Below are positions 17,457 to 26,255 of a stretch of 64,000 nt of DNA, piece after piece. Each line of letters begins with the position of its first letter. Positions within the stretch are counted from its first letter, which is position 1. Made by a program: the position numbers and the translations under genes. Source of the DNA: Bacteroidales bacterium UBA3834 (GTDB taxonomy: Bacteria > Bacteroidota > Bacteroidia > Bacteroidales > P3); the NCBI GenBank assembly GCA_002392965.1, contig DGIA01000006.1, positions 124,001-188,000 of the forward strand, read 5' to 3'. A model generated the notes under the pieces. That model saw nothing but the letters and a program-made list of their open reading frames with translations. It made no database searches and was not told the origin of the DNA.

Positions 17457-17565
17457 GACCGAGGTTCTCGACTACCTATCCCCAAAACGAGAAAGCCCAC
17501 GGATAAAACCGTGAGCGTTTCTTGCCTTCTCGTTTGGGATTTTGAAATTGTCGAGATTTCGGTCC
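17457..17565. other. Large imperfect inverted repeat, possible structured RNA or regulatory hairpin
   Basis: Stems nest in order: GGACCGA/TCGGTCC, CTCGAC/GTCGAG, then an approximately 12-bp arm of CCCAAAACGAGAA with TTCTCGTTTGGG (one bulged A). A small inner hairpin CACGG-ATAAAA-CCGTG sits at 17498-17513. It ends 36 bases before the helicase start on the minus strand. It could be a leader RNA, a standalone ncRNA or a DNA site; I cannot assign a known family. Confidence 0.55.
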
Positions 17566-17655
17566 ACTTGAAAAGCAAAAACGCTTCTAATTTATGTATT
17601 TATTACTATTCTATTTCTCTGTTTCTATCCTGTTTTAGTTGTTGTTTTTATTGAA

Positions 17656-17691
17656 ACTAACACATTAACGCATTCTCACATTAACGCATTC
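17656..17691 (+). repeat. Octamer-type dispersed repeat
   Basis: Four units with the NACRCATT pattern (AACACATT, AACGCATT, CTCACATT, AACGCATT) on the plus strand, intergenic. The following TTTTATGTTATTTC and TATCTTTG box also recur upstream of the DinD-like gene at 18610-18640, so a larger block may be duplicated. Confidence 0.7.
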
Positions 17692-17711
17692 TTTTATGTT
17701 ATTTCACGCTG

Positions 17712-17719
17712 CAAAGATA
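17712..17719 (-). promoter_or_regulatory. -7 box upstream of the helicase gene
   Basis: The minus strand reads TATCTTTG followed by CA. It is the nearest TAnnTTTG box upstream of the helicase, about 290 bases before its start. Its position immediately behind the DinD-like gene's stop codon is unusual but possible. Confidence 0.45.
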
Positions 17720-17734
17720 CAAAATTTTGCAATA

Positions 17735-18610
17735 TTATTCTATTTCTTTTATTTCAGCGTCTTCCGTAGGCAGCAGGTAATCGGAGGCTCGTTTACGGGA
17801 GATGACGCTGTGGCCTATCTGCTTCTCCACCTCCTCGCGAGCCACTTTGGCAGCTTTTCCGCCACTCTGCGCCACCTGCTTGTTCTCCTGCATGGTCTTC
17901 GGATTACGGTTACGCGATATCTCGGTGGTGGCAGCTTCAGCCAACGTGTTCAAAGCCAGCTCAAGGGTGGTCATATTATCTCTCAGATTCTCCTTCGTAA
18001 GCCCCTTGTAGCGTTTGTATTCGCCTGTATTCATACCGCTCCACGCCTTGGTGAGGATGTTGGTCAGGATGGCGAAGTCTTTCTGCTCTTTCACCCCCGA
18101 ACGCTCCCACTCGTCAGTCAGTTCCTTGCGCGTGCGTATGGACTTGAGACGGTTTTCTATCCAGCGTTCGCTATACCCTTGGCGGCGGTAATCCTCTACG
18201 GCCATCTGGAACGTCAACTCGGGGTCGATCATCTGGTCAATGCGTTGCGCGCCCACCTCGGAGAGCCACTGTTTGATAGGCTCCGCCTTTTTAGACGGAA
18301 TGGATTGTATGATGCGCAAAATCTGCTCTAAATCAGCGACATCAGTGGCGCGATTCTTGCCGTCGGCAGCCGGCATTTTCAACTGCTTACAATTTGTAAG
18401 CAGTTCATCGGCACCTTCCCCTTTCAGGCGTTTTTTGAGCACAGCCCAATAGGTGCTCGCTTTGCGTGGAGTGGGTTGCTCGGTCAATATCTGCACCACA
18501 TCAACGATGGAGAAATAATACTTCTCTTCCTCTTCGTTCCATGCAACGCGAACCTGCTTGCCTTCAAATATCTGTATGGCATTCTGCTGGGTCATATTCT
18601 CAGTACGCAT
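17735..18610 (-). CDS. DinD-like protein with BRO-N domain
   Basis: 291 residues from the first ATG; the Met at residue 6 (18595) is an equally good start, since the first ATG lies in a repeat remnant. Residues 10-120 are a BRO-N-type domain (VRVAWNEEEEKYYFSIVDVV, then DGKNRATDVADLEQI). The C-terminal half matches DNA-damage-inducible protein D: ELTDEWERSGVKEQKDF, YKRYKGLTKENLRDNMT, then SGGKAAKVAREEVEKQ. DinD of E. coli is SOS-induced and inhibits RecA. The BRO-N part is shared with the Fic protein at 37488. It has its own promoter box upstream. Confidence 0.8.
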   Translation of the reverse strand: MRTENMTQQNAIQIFEGKQVRVAWNEEEEKYYFSIVDVVQILTEQPTPRKASTYWAVLKKRLKGEGADELLTNCKQLKMPAADGKNRATDVADLEQILRIIQSIPSKKAEPIKQWLSEVGAQRIDQMIDPELTFQMAVEDYRRQGYSERWIENRLKSIRTRKELTDEWERSGVKEQKDFAILTNILTKAWSGMNTGEYKRYKGLTKENLRDNMTTLELALNTLAEAATTEISRNRNPKTMQENKQVAQSGGKAAKVAREEVEKQIGHSVISRKRASDYLLPTEDAEIKEIE

Positions 18611-18631
18611 TCTTTTATGTTATTTCGACTG

Positions 18632-18639
18632 CAAAGATA
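18632..18639 (-). promoter_or_regulatory. -7 box upstream of the DinD-like gene
   Basis: The minus strand reads TATCTTTG followed by CA, 22 bases before the first possible start codon and 37 before the second. No LexA-type box is obvious. Confidence 0.6.
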
Positions 18640-18663
18640 CGCATTTTTTCCGAAACAGAAAAA

Positions 18664-19452
18664 TCAATTATCTGAACCAACTGTAATGGTGCCGATGAAT
18701 ATCGACGGCGACACACGCCTATTGATATTGCGGTGGCTCTTGTCGGCTTTCTTCTCGTCGGGGGAGAGGGTCGAGACACAGGCGGTATTGGCGGCCTCGA
18801 CGATGGCATAGAGGTGATAATTGAATGTGTTATCGTGTGAATGTGTGAATGCGTTAGTCTGATTTGCTTGTTTACCCCTTGTTTCATTCATGTTGTTTGA
18901 TGCTATTTCATCGCTGAGGTCGGGCAGGTCGAAGGCGATGCTGGCAGCTCGCCGCTCGGCACAGGCCACAAGTTGGCAGACCTCCATCTGAAACTCGACA
19001 GCATAGATGAAGACTACATCGTCGAGGTTGGCATAATCAACACTGCTGCAGGGCTCGAACTGTAGCTCCACGTGCAGGCCATCGGCATGGCAATTGGTAA
19101 AACCCACAGGGGCTATCGGGCCGGTGGAGAGAATCAGGCGGGGATAGTCGATATGCACCGTGCCATCGGTGTAGGTGAAGCATTGCTTGTTGATGCTGGC
19201 AAACTCGTTGTTCTCGACATGCCCGTGGGCGTGGGCCACCTTGGCGAGGCCGCGCTGGATGACGGAGCCGGGGATGGAGGAGGTGTGCTGCATGGCCTTG
19301 AAGAGCGCACGCTGCCGCAGCTGCGCCTCCGACTTGTTGTCGGTGAACGACGTGGCCTTGCTGCGGCTGAACTGCTTGCCGAAGCGGGTGTAGAAGACAC
19401 GGTCGCCGATGGTGCCTGTCTGCTCTATGATGGATGGTTTTACCTTTGCCAT
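18664..19452 (-). CDS. Hypothetical protein, resembles the DUF6266 group
   Basis: 262 residues from the ATG at 19452; an earlier ATG exists but the conserved start MAKVKPSIIEQTGTIGDRVF fits the family. The pattern of a short basic start, G-x-VGDRVFYTRFGKQFSRSKA, and a beta-rich middle resembles DUF6266 proteins found in Bacteroidota and often linked to mobile elements. No catalytic motif is visible. The octamer repeat at 18826-18861 is read in frame as TNAFTHSHDNTF, as in the helicase. It is on the same strand as the DinD-like gene, 53 bases upstream of that gene's start. Confidence 0.55.
   Translation of the reverse strand: MAKVKPSIIEQTGTIGDRVFYTRFGKQFSRSKATSFTDNKSEAQLRQRALFKAMQHTSSIPGSVIQRGLAKVAHAHGHVENNEFASINKQCFTYTDGTVHIDYPRLILSTGPIAPVGFTNCHADGLHVELQFEPCSSVDYANLDDVVFIYAVEFQMEVCQLVACAERRAASIAFDLPDLSDEIASNNMNETRGKQANQTNAFTHSHDNTFNYHLYAIVEAANTACVSTLSPDEKKADKSHRNINRRVSPSIFIGTITVGSDN
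18826..18861 (-). repeat. Octamer-type repeat inside the DUF6266-like gene
   Basis: The minus strand carries AACGCATT, CACACATT, CACACGAT and AACACATT units. It is translated TNAFTHSHDNTF, the same frame and strand sense as the helicase copy. Confidence 0.72.
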
Positions 19453-19529
19453 AGTATAGGTATTACCCCGAAGGGAATCTGAATACAATCTGATATAATG
19501 AAGAACGGAGGAACAATATATTTAGTATA

Positions 19530-19617
19530 GAGTTACCATATAGGCACCCAAAACGGGAACAACAGGGGAGCAATAGGGGAGCAAAACCAATAGAGTACTA
19601 TATGGCAATATATCAGG
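19530..19617 (+). repeat. Degenerate array with an 11-base period
   Basis: Cut every 11 bases, neighbouring units line up: TAGGCACCCAA, AACGGGAACAA, CAGGGGAGCAA, TAGGGGAGCAA. About eight units are recognisable, with the middle three the clearest. Similar 11-base arrays occur at 33023 and 42323. Confidence 0.6.
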
Positions 19618-19712
19618 GATATATGATTTACTATAACTTCGTCTTTGACCCAACACAAGCAGCAAACAATAATCATTGTATAACAAGCACTTGTAAATTT
19701 AATTCACTTTTT

Positions 19713-19745
19713 TTGCGAATATATTAAAAAAAGTATGTATCTTTG
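19713..19745 (+). promoter_or_regulatory. higBA promoter
   Basis: TTG at 19713-19715 and TATCTTTG at 19738-19745, 22 bases apart. The ATG of higB starts only 9 bases after the box, so the message is nearly leaderless. Toxin-antitoxin promoters are usually repressed by their own antitoxin. Confidence 0.65.
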
Positions 19746-19754
19746 CATCTCGAA

Positions 19755-20072
19755 ATGAAGATAACTTTTGACAAAGAATATTTGAAAGACCTGTATGTTA
19801 CAGGAAGTTCTTCCGACAAGAAACATCGTTTCCAACCAGATGTTGTGAGGCGATATATCAAAACGGTAGATCTTATGATTGAATCGGAGAATGTCAACAT
19901 GCTATCTTTATGGAAAGGGTTGCATTACGAACACCTGCATGGAGAAAAAGAAGGATTCTCTTCGGTAAGGGTGACACAAAAGTATCGCATCGAATTCACC
20001 GAACACATCGAAGGTAACGAACAGGTGGCAACAATATGCAATATAACAGAATTGTCAAACCATTATAAATAA
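19755..20072 (+). CDS. higB: HigB-type toxin (RelE/ParE superfamily mRNA interferase)
   Basis: 105 residues from the ATG at 19755; a TTG four codons earlier lies inside the promoter box. The C-terminal half shows the RelE/HigB pattern: LWKGLHYEHLHGEKEGFSSV, RVTQKYRIEF, then ATICNITELSNHY. HigB cleaves mRNA at the ribosome. The toxin-first order and the 9-base gap to an XRE-type antitoxin are typical of higBA modules. Confidence 0.82.
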   Translation: MKITFDKEYLKDLYVTGSSSDKKHRFQPDVVRRYIKTVDLMIESENVNMLSLWKGLHYEHLHGEKEGFSSVRVTQKYRIEFTEHIEGNEQVATICNITELSNHYK

Positions 20073-20081
20073 CATATTACC

Positions 20082-20426
20082 ATGGTACACGTTGAAGGAG
20101 TAAAAGACGATATGATTGCCAATAACCTAACACCATTTTATTCGACCCATCCAGGTGAAGTGATAAAAGACGAACTGGAAGCCCGTAACATTTCACAGCG
20201 AGCCTTTGCTCAGTCGGTTGGTATGTCATACTCGGTACTGAACGAGATACTGAACGCTCACCGTGCGCTGACAACAACCACTGCATTGCTGTTCGAGGCT
20301 GCTCTGGATGTGCCGGCCGATGTTTTGATGCGCTTGCAGACCAAATACAATCTACAGACGGCCCGCAAAAACAAGGAGACTATCAGCTGGATGGAAAACA
20401 TCCGTCGTGCAGCAGCCGTGTTATAG
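20082..20426 (+). CDS. higA: HigA-type antitoxin (XRE family)
   Basis: 114 residues. A helix-turn-helix of the XRE/HigA type occupies about residues 22-75: HPGEVIKDELEARNISQRAF, then SYSVLNEILNAHR. It binds HigB and its own promoter. A second ATG at 20112 has GAAGGAG twelve bases upstream, a Shine-Dalgarno-like sequence that is rare in this phylum, so it is an alternative start that would shorten the protein by 10 residues. The gene ends 21 bases before a strong bidirectional terminator. Confidence 0.85.
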   Translation: MVHVEGVKDDMIANNLTPFYSTHPGEVIKDELEARNISQRAFAQSVGMSYSVLNEILNAHRALTTTTALLFEAALDVPADVLMRLQTKYNLQTARKNKETISWMENIRRAAAVL

Positions 20427-20447
20427 ACTTACATAAAACCTTTATAA

Positions 20448-20485
20448 AACATAGAAGCGAGGCCGTATGGTCTCGCTTCTATGTT
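20448..20485. terminator. Strong bidirectional terminator between higA and pnp
   Basis: A 17-bp stem (AACATAGAAGCGAGGCC and its complement, one G-T pair) with a GTAT loop, flanked by A/T. It serves the convergent higBA and pnp units. Confidence 0.85.
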
Positions 20486-20508
20486 ATTTAAAGTATTTGT
20501 TTGACCGA

Positions 20509-22788
20509 TTAGCGACGGCGGCCTTCGCCGTTGCCGCTGGAGCGGCGCTCGCCACCGTTACCGCCTTCACGACGGCCATGACCACCACGGTCGCCGTCCT
20601 TGCGGGGACCACGGTCGCCACCTTCGCGGCGCGGGCCACGGGCGGGCTTCTCCTCGACATAGCCTTCGGGCTTGGGCAGGAGGGCCTTGCGGCTGAGCTT
20701 GATCTTGCCGTTCTTCTCGTCGAAGGCGATGACCTTCACCTGGAACTCGTCGCCTTCCTTGATGAGGCCTTCGAGGGTGGCGGGGTGACCCCACTCGTAC
20801 TCGCTGATGTGCATCAGACCTTCCTTGCCGGGCAGGAACTCCATGAAGGCGCCGAACTCGACAATCGAGACGACCTTGGCATTGAAGATATCACCAACCT
20901 CGGGGACGGTGCAGATGTCCTTGATCCACTTGAGGGCGGCAGCGATGTCGTCCTTGTTCGACGAGGCAACGTCGACAATGCCGAACTCGCCTTCCTCTTC
21001 GATATTGATGATGGTGTTGGTCTCGGCCTGAATCTTCTGGATGACCTCGCCACCCTTGCCGATGACGGCACCGATGAAGTCTTTCGGAATCTTGATCTGC
21101 TCGATGCGGGGCACGAAGTCTTTGTAGTCCTGACGGGGTTCGGGGATGGTCTCGAGGATCTTGTCGAGGATGTAGAGACGACCCTGGCGGGCTTGCTCGA
21201 GGGCCTTGGCCAACACGTCGTAGCTGAGGCCGTCGACCTTGATGTCCATCTGGCAGGCGGTGATACCGTCGCGGGTGCCGCAGACCTTGAAGTCCATGTC
21301 GCCGAGGTGGTCCTCGTCGCCGAGGATGTCGCTCAGCACGGCCCACTTGTCACCTTTCGAGATGAGACCCATGGCGATACCGGCCACGGGCTTGCGCAGC
21401 TTGACGCCGGCATCCATCAGCGCCATGCAACCGGCACAGACGGTGGCCATCGAGCTGGAACCGTTACTCTCGAGGATGTCGGAGACCACGCGGATGGTGT
21501 AGGGGCATTCCTCCTCGGTGGGCAGAACCTCCTTGAGGGCGCGCCAGGCCAGGTGGCCGTGGCCCACCTCGCGGCGGCTGGTGCTGCCACTGCGCTTGAC
21601 TTCGCCAGTGGCGAAGCCGGGGAAGTTGTAGTGCAGCAGGAAGCGGCGGGTGCCCTCGATGACGGCACCGTCGATCTTCTGCTCGTCAAGCTTGGTGCCC
21701 AGCGTGCAGGTGCTGAGGGACTGCGTCTCGCCGCGGGTGAAGATGGCGCTACCGTGGGCCGAAGGCAGGTAGTCGGTCTCGCACCAGATGGGGCGGATCT
21801 CGTCGAGCTGACGGCCGTCGAGACGGGTGCGCTCGTTAAGCACCATGTCGCGCATGGCTTCGCGCTCGGTGTCATGATAGTAGCGGTCGATCATGAACTT
21901 GATCTCGTCGGTGAGGGTTTCCTCGGTATAGTTGGCATCAATGAACTCCTGCTTGATGGCGGCGAAGCCGTCCTCGCGCTGGTGCTTGTTGGCGATGCCC
22001 TGCTTGCTGAAGTCGTAGCACTTCTGGTAGACGGCGTCGCGCACACGCTGGCGCAGCTCCTCGTCGTTCACCTCGTGGCAGTATTCGCGCTTCTCGGTCT
22101 TGCCGGCTTCGACGGTGAGTTCGTCGAGTACGCGGCACTGGATCTTGATGGCCTCGTGGGCAGCCTTGAGGGCGTTGAGCATCACGTCCTCGCTGACCTC
22201 CTTCATTTCGCCTTCCACCATCATGATGTTGTCGGCGGTGGCGGCCACGATGAGGTCAAGGTCGGCGCGCTCAATGTCCTCCATGGGGGTGTTGATGACA
22301 TACTTGCCGTCGAGGTAGCTCACGCGCACCTCGCTGACAGGACCGTTGAAGGGGATGTCGCTGACGGCGAGGGCCGAAGCGGCAGCCAGAGCTGCCAGCT
22401 GGTCGGGCATGGTGTCTTTGTCGCCGCTGATGAGGGTGATGCTGACCTGCACCTCGGCGTGGAAATTGTCGGGGAAGAGGGGACGCAGGGCACGGTCGAC
22501 CAGGCGGGCGATGAGGATCTCATGCTCCGAGGGACGGGCCTCGCGCTTGAAGAAACCGCCGGGGAAGCGACCCATGGCGGCGTATTTTTCCTGATAGTCA
22601 ACGGTGAGGGGCATGAAGTCGACGTTCTCGCCCACCTCTTTCTTCGAGCAGACGGTGGCCAGAAGCATCGTGTCGTTCATGCGGACAACGGCAGCGCCGT
22701 CGGCCTGTTTGGCCAGCTTGCCGGTCTCGATTTCGATCATGCGGCCGTCGCCGAGGTCGAAACGCTTAGTGATAATGTGTTCGTTCAT
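20509..22788 (-). CDS. pnp: Polyribonucleotide nucleotidyltransferase (PNPase)
   Basis: 759 residues with the full PNPase layout. There are two RNase PH-like domains with a helical linker, a KH domain ([18 protein letters not shown], near 565-580), an S1 domain ([20 protein letters not shown], near 630-650) and a basic Arg-Gly-rich tail of about 45 residues. It degrades RNA 3' to 5' using phosphate. The RG-rich tail is common in Bacteroidota PNPases and probably aids RNA binding. Codon use is strongly GC-biased, as in a highly expressed core gene. A TATCTTTG box lies about 130 bases upstream. Confidence 0.96.
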   Translation of the reverse strand: MNEHIITKRFDLGDGRMIEIETGKLAKQADGAAVVRMNDTMLLATVCSKKEVGENVDFMPLTVDYQEKYAAMGRFPGGFFKREARPSEHEILIARLVDRALRPLFPDNFHAEVQVSITLISGDKDTMPDQLAALAAASALAVSDIPFNGPVSEVRVSYLDGKYVINTPMEDIERADLDLIVAATADNIMMVEGEMKEVSEDVMLNALKAAHEAIKIQCRVLDELTVEAGKTEKREYCHEVNDEELRQRVRDAVYQKCYDFSKQGIANKHQREDGFAAIKQEFIDANYTEETLTDEIKFMIDRYYHDTEREAMRDMVLNERTRLDGRQLDEIRPIWCETDYLPSAHGSAIFTRGETQSLSTCTLGTKLDEQKIDGAVIEGTRRFLLHYNFPGFATGEVKRSGSTSRREVGHGHLAWRALKEVLPTEEECPYTIRVVSDILESNGSSSMATVCAGCMALMDAGVKLRKPVAGIAMGLISKGDKWAVLSDILGDEDHLGDMDFKVCGTRDGITACQMDIKVDGLSYDVLAKALEQARQGRLYILDKILETIPEPRQDYKDFVPRIEQIKIPKDFIGAVIGKGGEVIQKIQAETNTIINIEEEGEFGIVDVASSNKDDIAAALKWIKDICTVPEVGDIFNAKVVSIVEFGAFMEFLPGKEGLMHISEYEWGHPATLEGLIKEGDEFQVKVIAFDEKNGKIKLSRKALLPKPEGYVEEKPARGPRREGGDRGPRKDGDRGGHGRREGGNGGERRSSGNGEGRRR

Positions 22789-22916
22789 TTTGTTTTTTAT
22801 TGTTTTCTATTACTTTACCGCAGCCTCGAGGACCGTCCCCGAGGCCCATAAAAGTGTTAATATTCAAAGTTCTATCTCCATCGTCGGGCATCTAAAGACC
22901 GGCAAAAAAGAAAGTG

Positions 22917-22924
22917 CAAAGATA
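22917..22924 (-). promoter_or_regulatory. -7 box upstream of pnp
   Basis: The minus strand reads TATCTTTG followed by CA, 129 bases before the ATG. The long leader leaves room for autoregulation, as PNPase shows in other bacteria. Confidence 0.6.
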
Positions 22925-22954
22925 CAATAAATTCCTGACATACAGAAAAAAGAT

Positions 22955-22985
22955 TTGGCCGAATAAGAAAAAGTTAGTATCTTTG
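22955..22985 (+). promoter_or_regulatory. Promoter of the stress-signalling run
   Basis: TTG at 22955-22957 and TATCTTTG at 22978-22985, 20 bases apart. It points at the membrane-protein gene at 23076 and, by gene overlap, at the SpoIIE phosphatase and kinase behind it. Confidence 0.7.
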
Positions 22986-23075
22986 CATTTTTAAAATAAC
23001 AGCTTTGAAACTATAGCAAACACGGCTATTCTTCAATAAAACATAGCAAAGACAAACAATTAATAATTCGAGAAT

Positions 23076-23819
23076 ATGAGCACTCTAACAAACCTTCCCG
23101 ACCTGCTGGGCCTACATTTCGGCAACCCACTCGGTCTGACGCCGCTGGCAATGCTGATTATCATTTTACTCGTGGTAGGAGTCATGACCTATTTCAACCA
23201 CCAGATACGCTACCGTGACGGAGGCCGCTACTATCCCATACTATACACTCTTTTCGGAGTGTCGCTGGCAGCAGTATTCTACTACGTGTTCCAGGCCGAC
23301 CTGCCGAAGATTGGAGACGCCGCCTGCATTGGCTGGCACTGCCGCTCATCACTGGTCGGAGGCGTAGCATGGGCTATTGTCGGCATAGCGCTGACCACTT
23401 TAGTATCGTTTGGTTTGTTTATCGCCACTATGCAAATCGTCGCCCAGCTCTCGGTAGAAGCCGGAATGTCGCTGGAAGAGAAACGCTGGAAAGAGTGGAA
23501 ATGGGGACTGGGCATCGTCCTTTTAGGTGTTTCGGTGACCGGCATAACCTTCGAGATTAACCAGAGCATAGGAAGCTGGGCTTTGCTAGTAACAGCACTG
23601 GCTACTGTAGCTTTTGTAATCTTCAAAATAGTGCGCGACACCATCTACTGCGGCAAGTTTCTCTGGGCTCTGCTCATCGGCTTGGTGTTCCTGCTGGGTA
23701 CCGCCGCATCAATGGCCCTCTTCCTTGAGGTGATACACGCATGTGTTTATCTAGTCGTATTCCTTGTCACCTTCCTTTCGATGGCAAAAGCCCGAAAGAA
23801 AAAACCATCTAAGAAATGA
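23076..23819 (+). CDS. Uncharacterised polytopic membrane protein coupled to a SpoIIE phosphatase
   Basis: 247 residues with about six hydrophobic segments and a basic tail (KARKKKPSKK). It is a paralogue of the protein at 4761-5564, sharing the NPLGL start, YP-LY, CIGW-C (ACIGWHC), W-EW-W and E-I-x-C-x-YL motifs. The stop overlaps the start of the phosphatase gene in ATGA, so the two are translationally coupled. This suggests that the membrane protein acts with the phosphatase, for example as sensor or partner. That role is inference; no characterised homologue is known to me. Confidence 0.7.
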   Translation: MSTLTNLPDLLGLHFGNPLGLTPLAMLIIILLVVGVMTYFNHQIRYRDGGRYYPILYTLFGVSLAAVFYYVFQADLPKIGDAACIGWHCRSSLVGGVAWAIVGIALTTLVSFGLFIATMQIVAQLSVEAGMSLEEKRWKEWKWGLGIVLLGVSVTGITFEINQSIGSWALLVTALATVAFVIFKIVRDTIYCGKFLWALLIGLVFLLGTAASMALFLEVIHACVYLVVFLVTFLSMAKARKKKPSKK

Positions 23820-25690
23820 AAAAGCCCAAATCGTTTTCGCGTCGGCTTAGCCGGCGGGTAACCATATTTGTTGCCATCATATTTGTTGCGCAACTGGTTG
23901 TCGTCGGGCTGACTTCCAACAAGATTATCGCCGACGAAGCGGCTGTCTCCACACGCCACATGCTTCACGGGACCATCAGCGAGATAGAACTCCCACTGGG
24001 TAAGATTGAGATAGCCACAGGAACTGTGGCTGCCCTCATATCGTCAATGTCCGATGTGAACTATGCGGGGATGGTGATGAACCGCACCGTGGAGGTCGAC
24101 TCGCTCATCTGCGGCGGCTCGGTGATATTCCCCACCGCCCAAGGTCCCCAGGCACTTATGAGTTATCAGGACTCGACAGGTACGGTCCACAGCTACCCCC
24201 TGACGGGTGGATGGAAAGACGACTCGTGGGTGTGCCGCGCCCTTGCCTATGTCGACAAAGTCCGCGCTCCATTCTGGGTCGAACCCTATCAGGCCGAGGG
24301 GAAACGCGACTTGCGTGTGATTGCCTATTGCTATCCCATCTACCGTGTGACAGGTGACGACAGCGTGCTCTATGCCGTGGTATCATCCGAGCTGCCTGTC
24401 GACTGGATAGAGCACAAGTGCAAGTCGCTGCGCCCCTACCCCCACTCGTTGACCACCATAGTGTGCGGAAACTCCATCATCGGACTGCACGACAGCGTGC
24501 TCATTGCGCAGATTCAAACAGCATTTGCCGAGGACAAGCAATTGCAGGAACTGCAAGAGGATATGAAACGCGGAGTGGACAGCATGCGCCGCATAGGTTC
24601 CGGTGCCACCTTGGGTTATGTCGTTTACGGCCCACTGCACAACGGATGGATGGCGTCAGTGGTGTGCCAATACAAGGAAGTGCTACGCCGCTCCTCTTTG
24701 ATGCATACCAATCTGCTTATCATTGGGCTTATCGTCATTACTCTACTCTATATCATCTGCCGTCTCGTCATCCATCGTATGACAACACCCATCACACAAC
24801 TCTCCGATGCCGCACTGCGCATGGCCAAGGGTGACTTGAACACCCAACTGCCCGAGATCAAGAGCGGCGACGAGATGATGCACTTGCACGACTCGTTCGT
24901 CTATATGCAAAACTCCATCACCGACTATATCAACGAACTGAAGACCACCACAGCCGCCAACGAGCGCATGGAATCGGAACTCGGTGTGGCACGCAACATA
25001 CAGATGGGCATGCTCCGCACCGACTTCCCCGAGAATGTCGCAGCGCTGCTGGTTCCCGCCAAGGAAGTGGGCGGCGACCTCTACGACTTTGTCCAGAAGG
25101 GTGACTACCTCTACTTCACCATCGGCGACGTCTCGGGCAAAGGCGTTCCTGCCTCGCTGATGATGGCCATCACCCGCGCCGGACTCCGCTTTGTGGCCGG
25201 TATGGAGCAGACGATGGACAAACTGCTCGAACGCATCAACGTCAGCGTCACCGACACCAACTCGAACGACATGTTCGTAACCCTTTTCATGGGCCGCGTC
25301 AACCTCAAGACCCGCCACATGGAATACTGCAACGCTGGACACAACCCCATCATCGTTGTGCCGCCCGACAGCAAGCCCTACTTCCTCAAAATCAAGCCCA
25401 ACCTGGCCATTGGCCTTTTCGACGACTTCGTTTACCAAGCCGAAAGCCTCGACCTGGCCGCCGGCACCCGCCTCGTGCTCTACACCGACGGAGTAAACGA
25501 AGCCGAACGCAATGATAAGAGCCTCTTCGGCAACGACCGACTGCTGACATGGGCAGCGAGCGACTTGGTGCGCAACACCGCAACCACTGATAAAGAAGTG
25601 GTCGACGACCTCTACAAGACCGTGCAGCAGTTCACCGAAGGCACCCCCCAGAACGACGACATCACCATTATGAGCATCTTAATCCAATAA
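23816..25690 (+). CDS. SpoIIE/RsbU-type PP2C phosphatase with extracytoplasmic sensor and HAMP domain
   Basis: 624 residues. A TM helix at about 16-37 and another near 298-320 enclose an extracytoplasmic sensor of about 260 residues, probably Cache-like. A HAMP domain follows (PITQLSDAALRMAKGDLNTQ, near 326-345), then the SpoIIE/PP2C phosphatase: VGGDLYDF, IGDVSGKGVPASLM, CNAGHNPII, YTDGVNEAE and QNDDITIMSI, with all metal-binding aspartates present. Such enzymes dephosphorylate a STAS anti-anti-sigma factor. A matching kinase gene begins 3 bases after its stop and a STAS gene 154 bases later. Confidence 0.92.
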   Translation: MKKPKSFSRRLSRRVTIFVAIIFVAQLVVVGLTSNKIIADEAAVSTRHMLHGTISEIELPLGKIEIATGTVAALISSMSDVNYAGMVMNRTVEVDSLICGGSVIFPTAQGPQALMSYQDSTGTVHSYPLTGGWKDDSWVCRALAYVDKVRAPFWVEPYQAEGKRDLRVIAYCYPIYRVTGDDSVLYAVVSSELPVDWIEHKCKSLRPYPHSLTTIVCGNSIIGLHDSVLIAQIQTAFAEDKQLQELQEDMKRGVDSMRRIGSGATLGYVVYGPLHNGWMASVVCQYKEVLRRSSLMHTNLLIIGLIVITLLYIICRLVIHRMTTPITQLSDAALRMAKGDLNTQLPEIKSGDEMMHLHDSFVYMQNSITDYINELKTTTAANERMESELGVARNIQMGMLRTDFPENVAALLVPAKEVGGDLYDFVQKGDYLYFTIGDVSGKGVPASLMMAITRAGLRFVAGMEQTMDKLLERINVSVTDTNSNDMFVTLFMGRVNLKTRHMEYCNAGHNPIIVVPPDSKPYFLKIKPNLAIGLFDDFVYQAESLDLAAGTRLVLYTDGVNEAERNDKSLFGNDRLLTWAASDLVRNTATTDKEVVDDLYKTVQQFTEGTPQNDDITIMSILIQ

Positions 25691-25693
25691 ATA

Positions 25694-26101
25694 ATGAAAA
25701 AAAGATTCAATCCCATCAAAGATAAAAGTAGCGAAATCATTGAGTTTCTCATGTCTTCGCCTGATATGCCTGACGACGAAGCCCTGCGCTTCAAGCTACG
25801 ACTCTCCATCGAAGAGGCCGTCGAGAACGTGGTGCGATACGCCTACGAAGGCGGCATCGGATGGCTCGAGGCAGGCACTTCCCTAGACAAGGACACTCTA
25901 GTACTTACAGTAGAACTGCGTGATGCCGGCGTACCATTCAACCCTCTGAACCGTGAAGACCCCGACATCACCCTCTCGGCAGAAGAACGCGAGGTAGGTG
26001 GACTGGGCATCTTCCTCTGCAAGCAGATGATGGACAACCTGAACTACCGCTACGAGGATGGCAACAACATTCTAACCATGACAAAGAAAATAAGCGAATA
26101 A
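25694..26101 (+). CDS. RsbW/SpoIIAB-like serine kinase (HATPase_c_2)
   Basis: 135 residues of the GHKL fold. The N box EEAVENVVRYAY lies near 39-50, the G1 box DAGVPFNPL near 76, and the G2 box GGLGIFLCKQMMDNL near 100-114. These kinases phosphorylate a STAS protein and, in sigma-B-type systems, hold a sigma factor. Bacteroidota usually lack such sigma factors, so the output may be another partner. It follows the phosphatase by 3 bases. Confidence 0.9.
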   Translation: MKKRFNPIKDKSSEIIEFLMSSPDMPDDEALRFKLRLSIEEAVENVVRYAYEGGIGWLEAGTSLDKDTLVLTVELRDAGVPFNPLNREDPDITLSAEEREVGGLGIFLCKQMMDNLNYRYEDGNNILTMTKKISE

Positions 26102-26113
26102 TGTAAACAAGCA

Positions 26114-26236
26114 GTTAAGTAGACAGTAGTTAAGTAGTTGAGACGATGGCTTTATCTACAAAAAAAACACAAAAAAGACATTTGTCTTAACTACTGCCCA
26201 AAGGCGAGCGAAGCGATAACTACTTTACTACTTAAC
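26114..26236. repeat. GTTAAGTAG direct and inverted repeats in the kinase-STAS gap
   Basis: GTTAAGTAG occurs at 26114 and 26129, and its exact complement CTACTTAAC at 26228-26236. A small AGACA-TT-TGTCT hairpin (26176-26187) lies between them. It breaks the otherwise tight operon and may be a regulatory site or hairpin that sets the kinase to STAS ratio. Confidence 0.5.
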
Positions 26237-26255
26237 TACAAAACAAAGCCAGAAT

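Larger units (their letters stand above)
17422..17734. other. Leader region of the helicase operon
   Basis: 313 bases with no gene. It contains a large imperfect inverted repeat (17457-17565), an octamer repeat (17656-17691) and a minus-strand TATCTTTG box (17712-17719). If that box is used, the helicase mRNA has a 5' leader of nearly 300 bases that includes the whole hairpin. Confidence 0.6.
19453..19754. other. Divergent intergenic region before higBA
   Basis: 302 A/T-rich bases with no gene. It holds an 11-base-period degenerate array (19530-19617) and the higBA promoter (19713-19745). Confidence 0.6.

Noticed and set aside
17457..17565. An integron attC site
   Set aside because: The conserved RYYYAAC/GTTRRRY core boxes are not visible, and there is no integrase or cassette arrangement.
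20467..22851. A 794-codon open frame on the plus strand opposite pnp
   Set aside because: It is the antisense shadow of the GC-rich pnp gene. Its composition is low-complexity (Asp, Val, Leu, Gly, Glu) and it has no domain, whereas pnp is certain.
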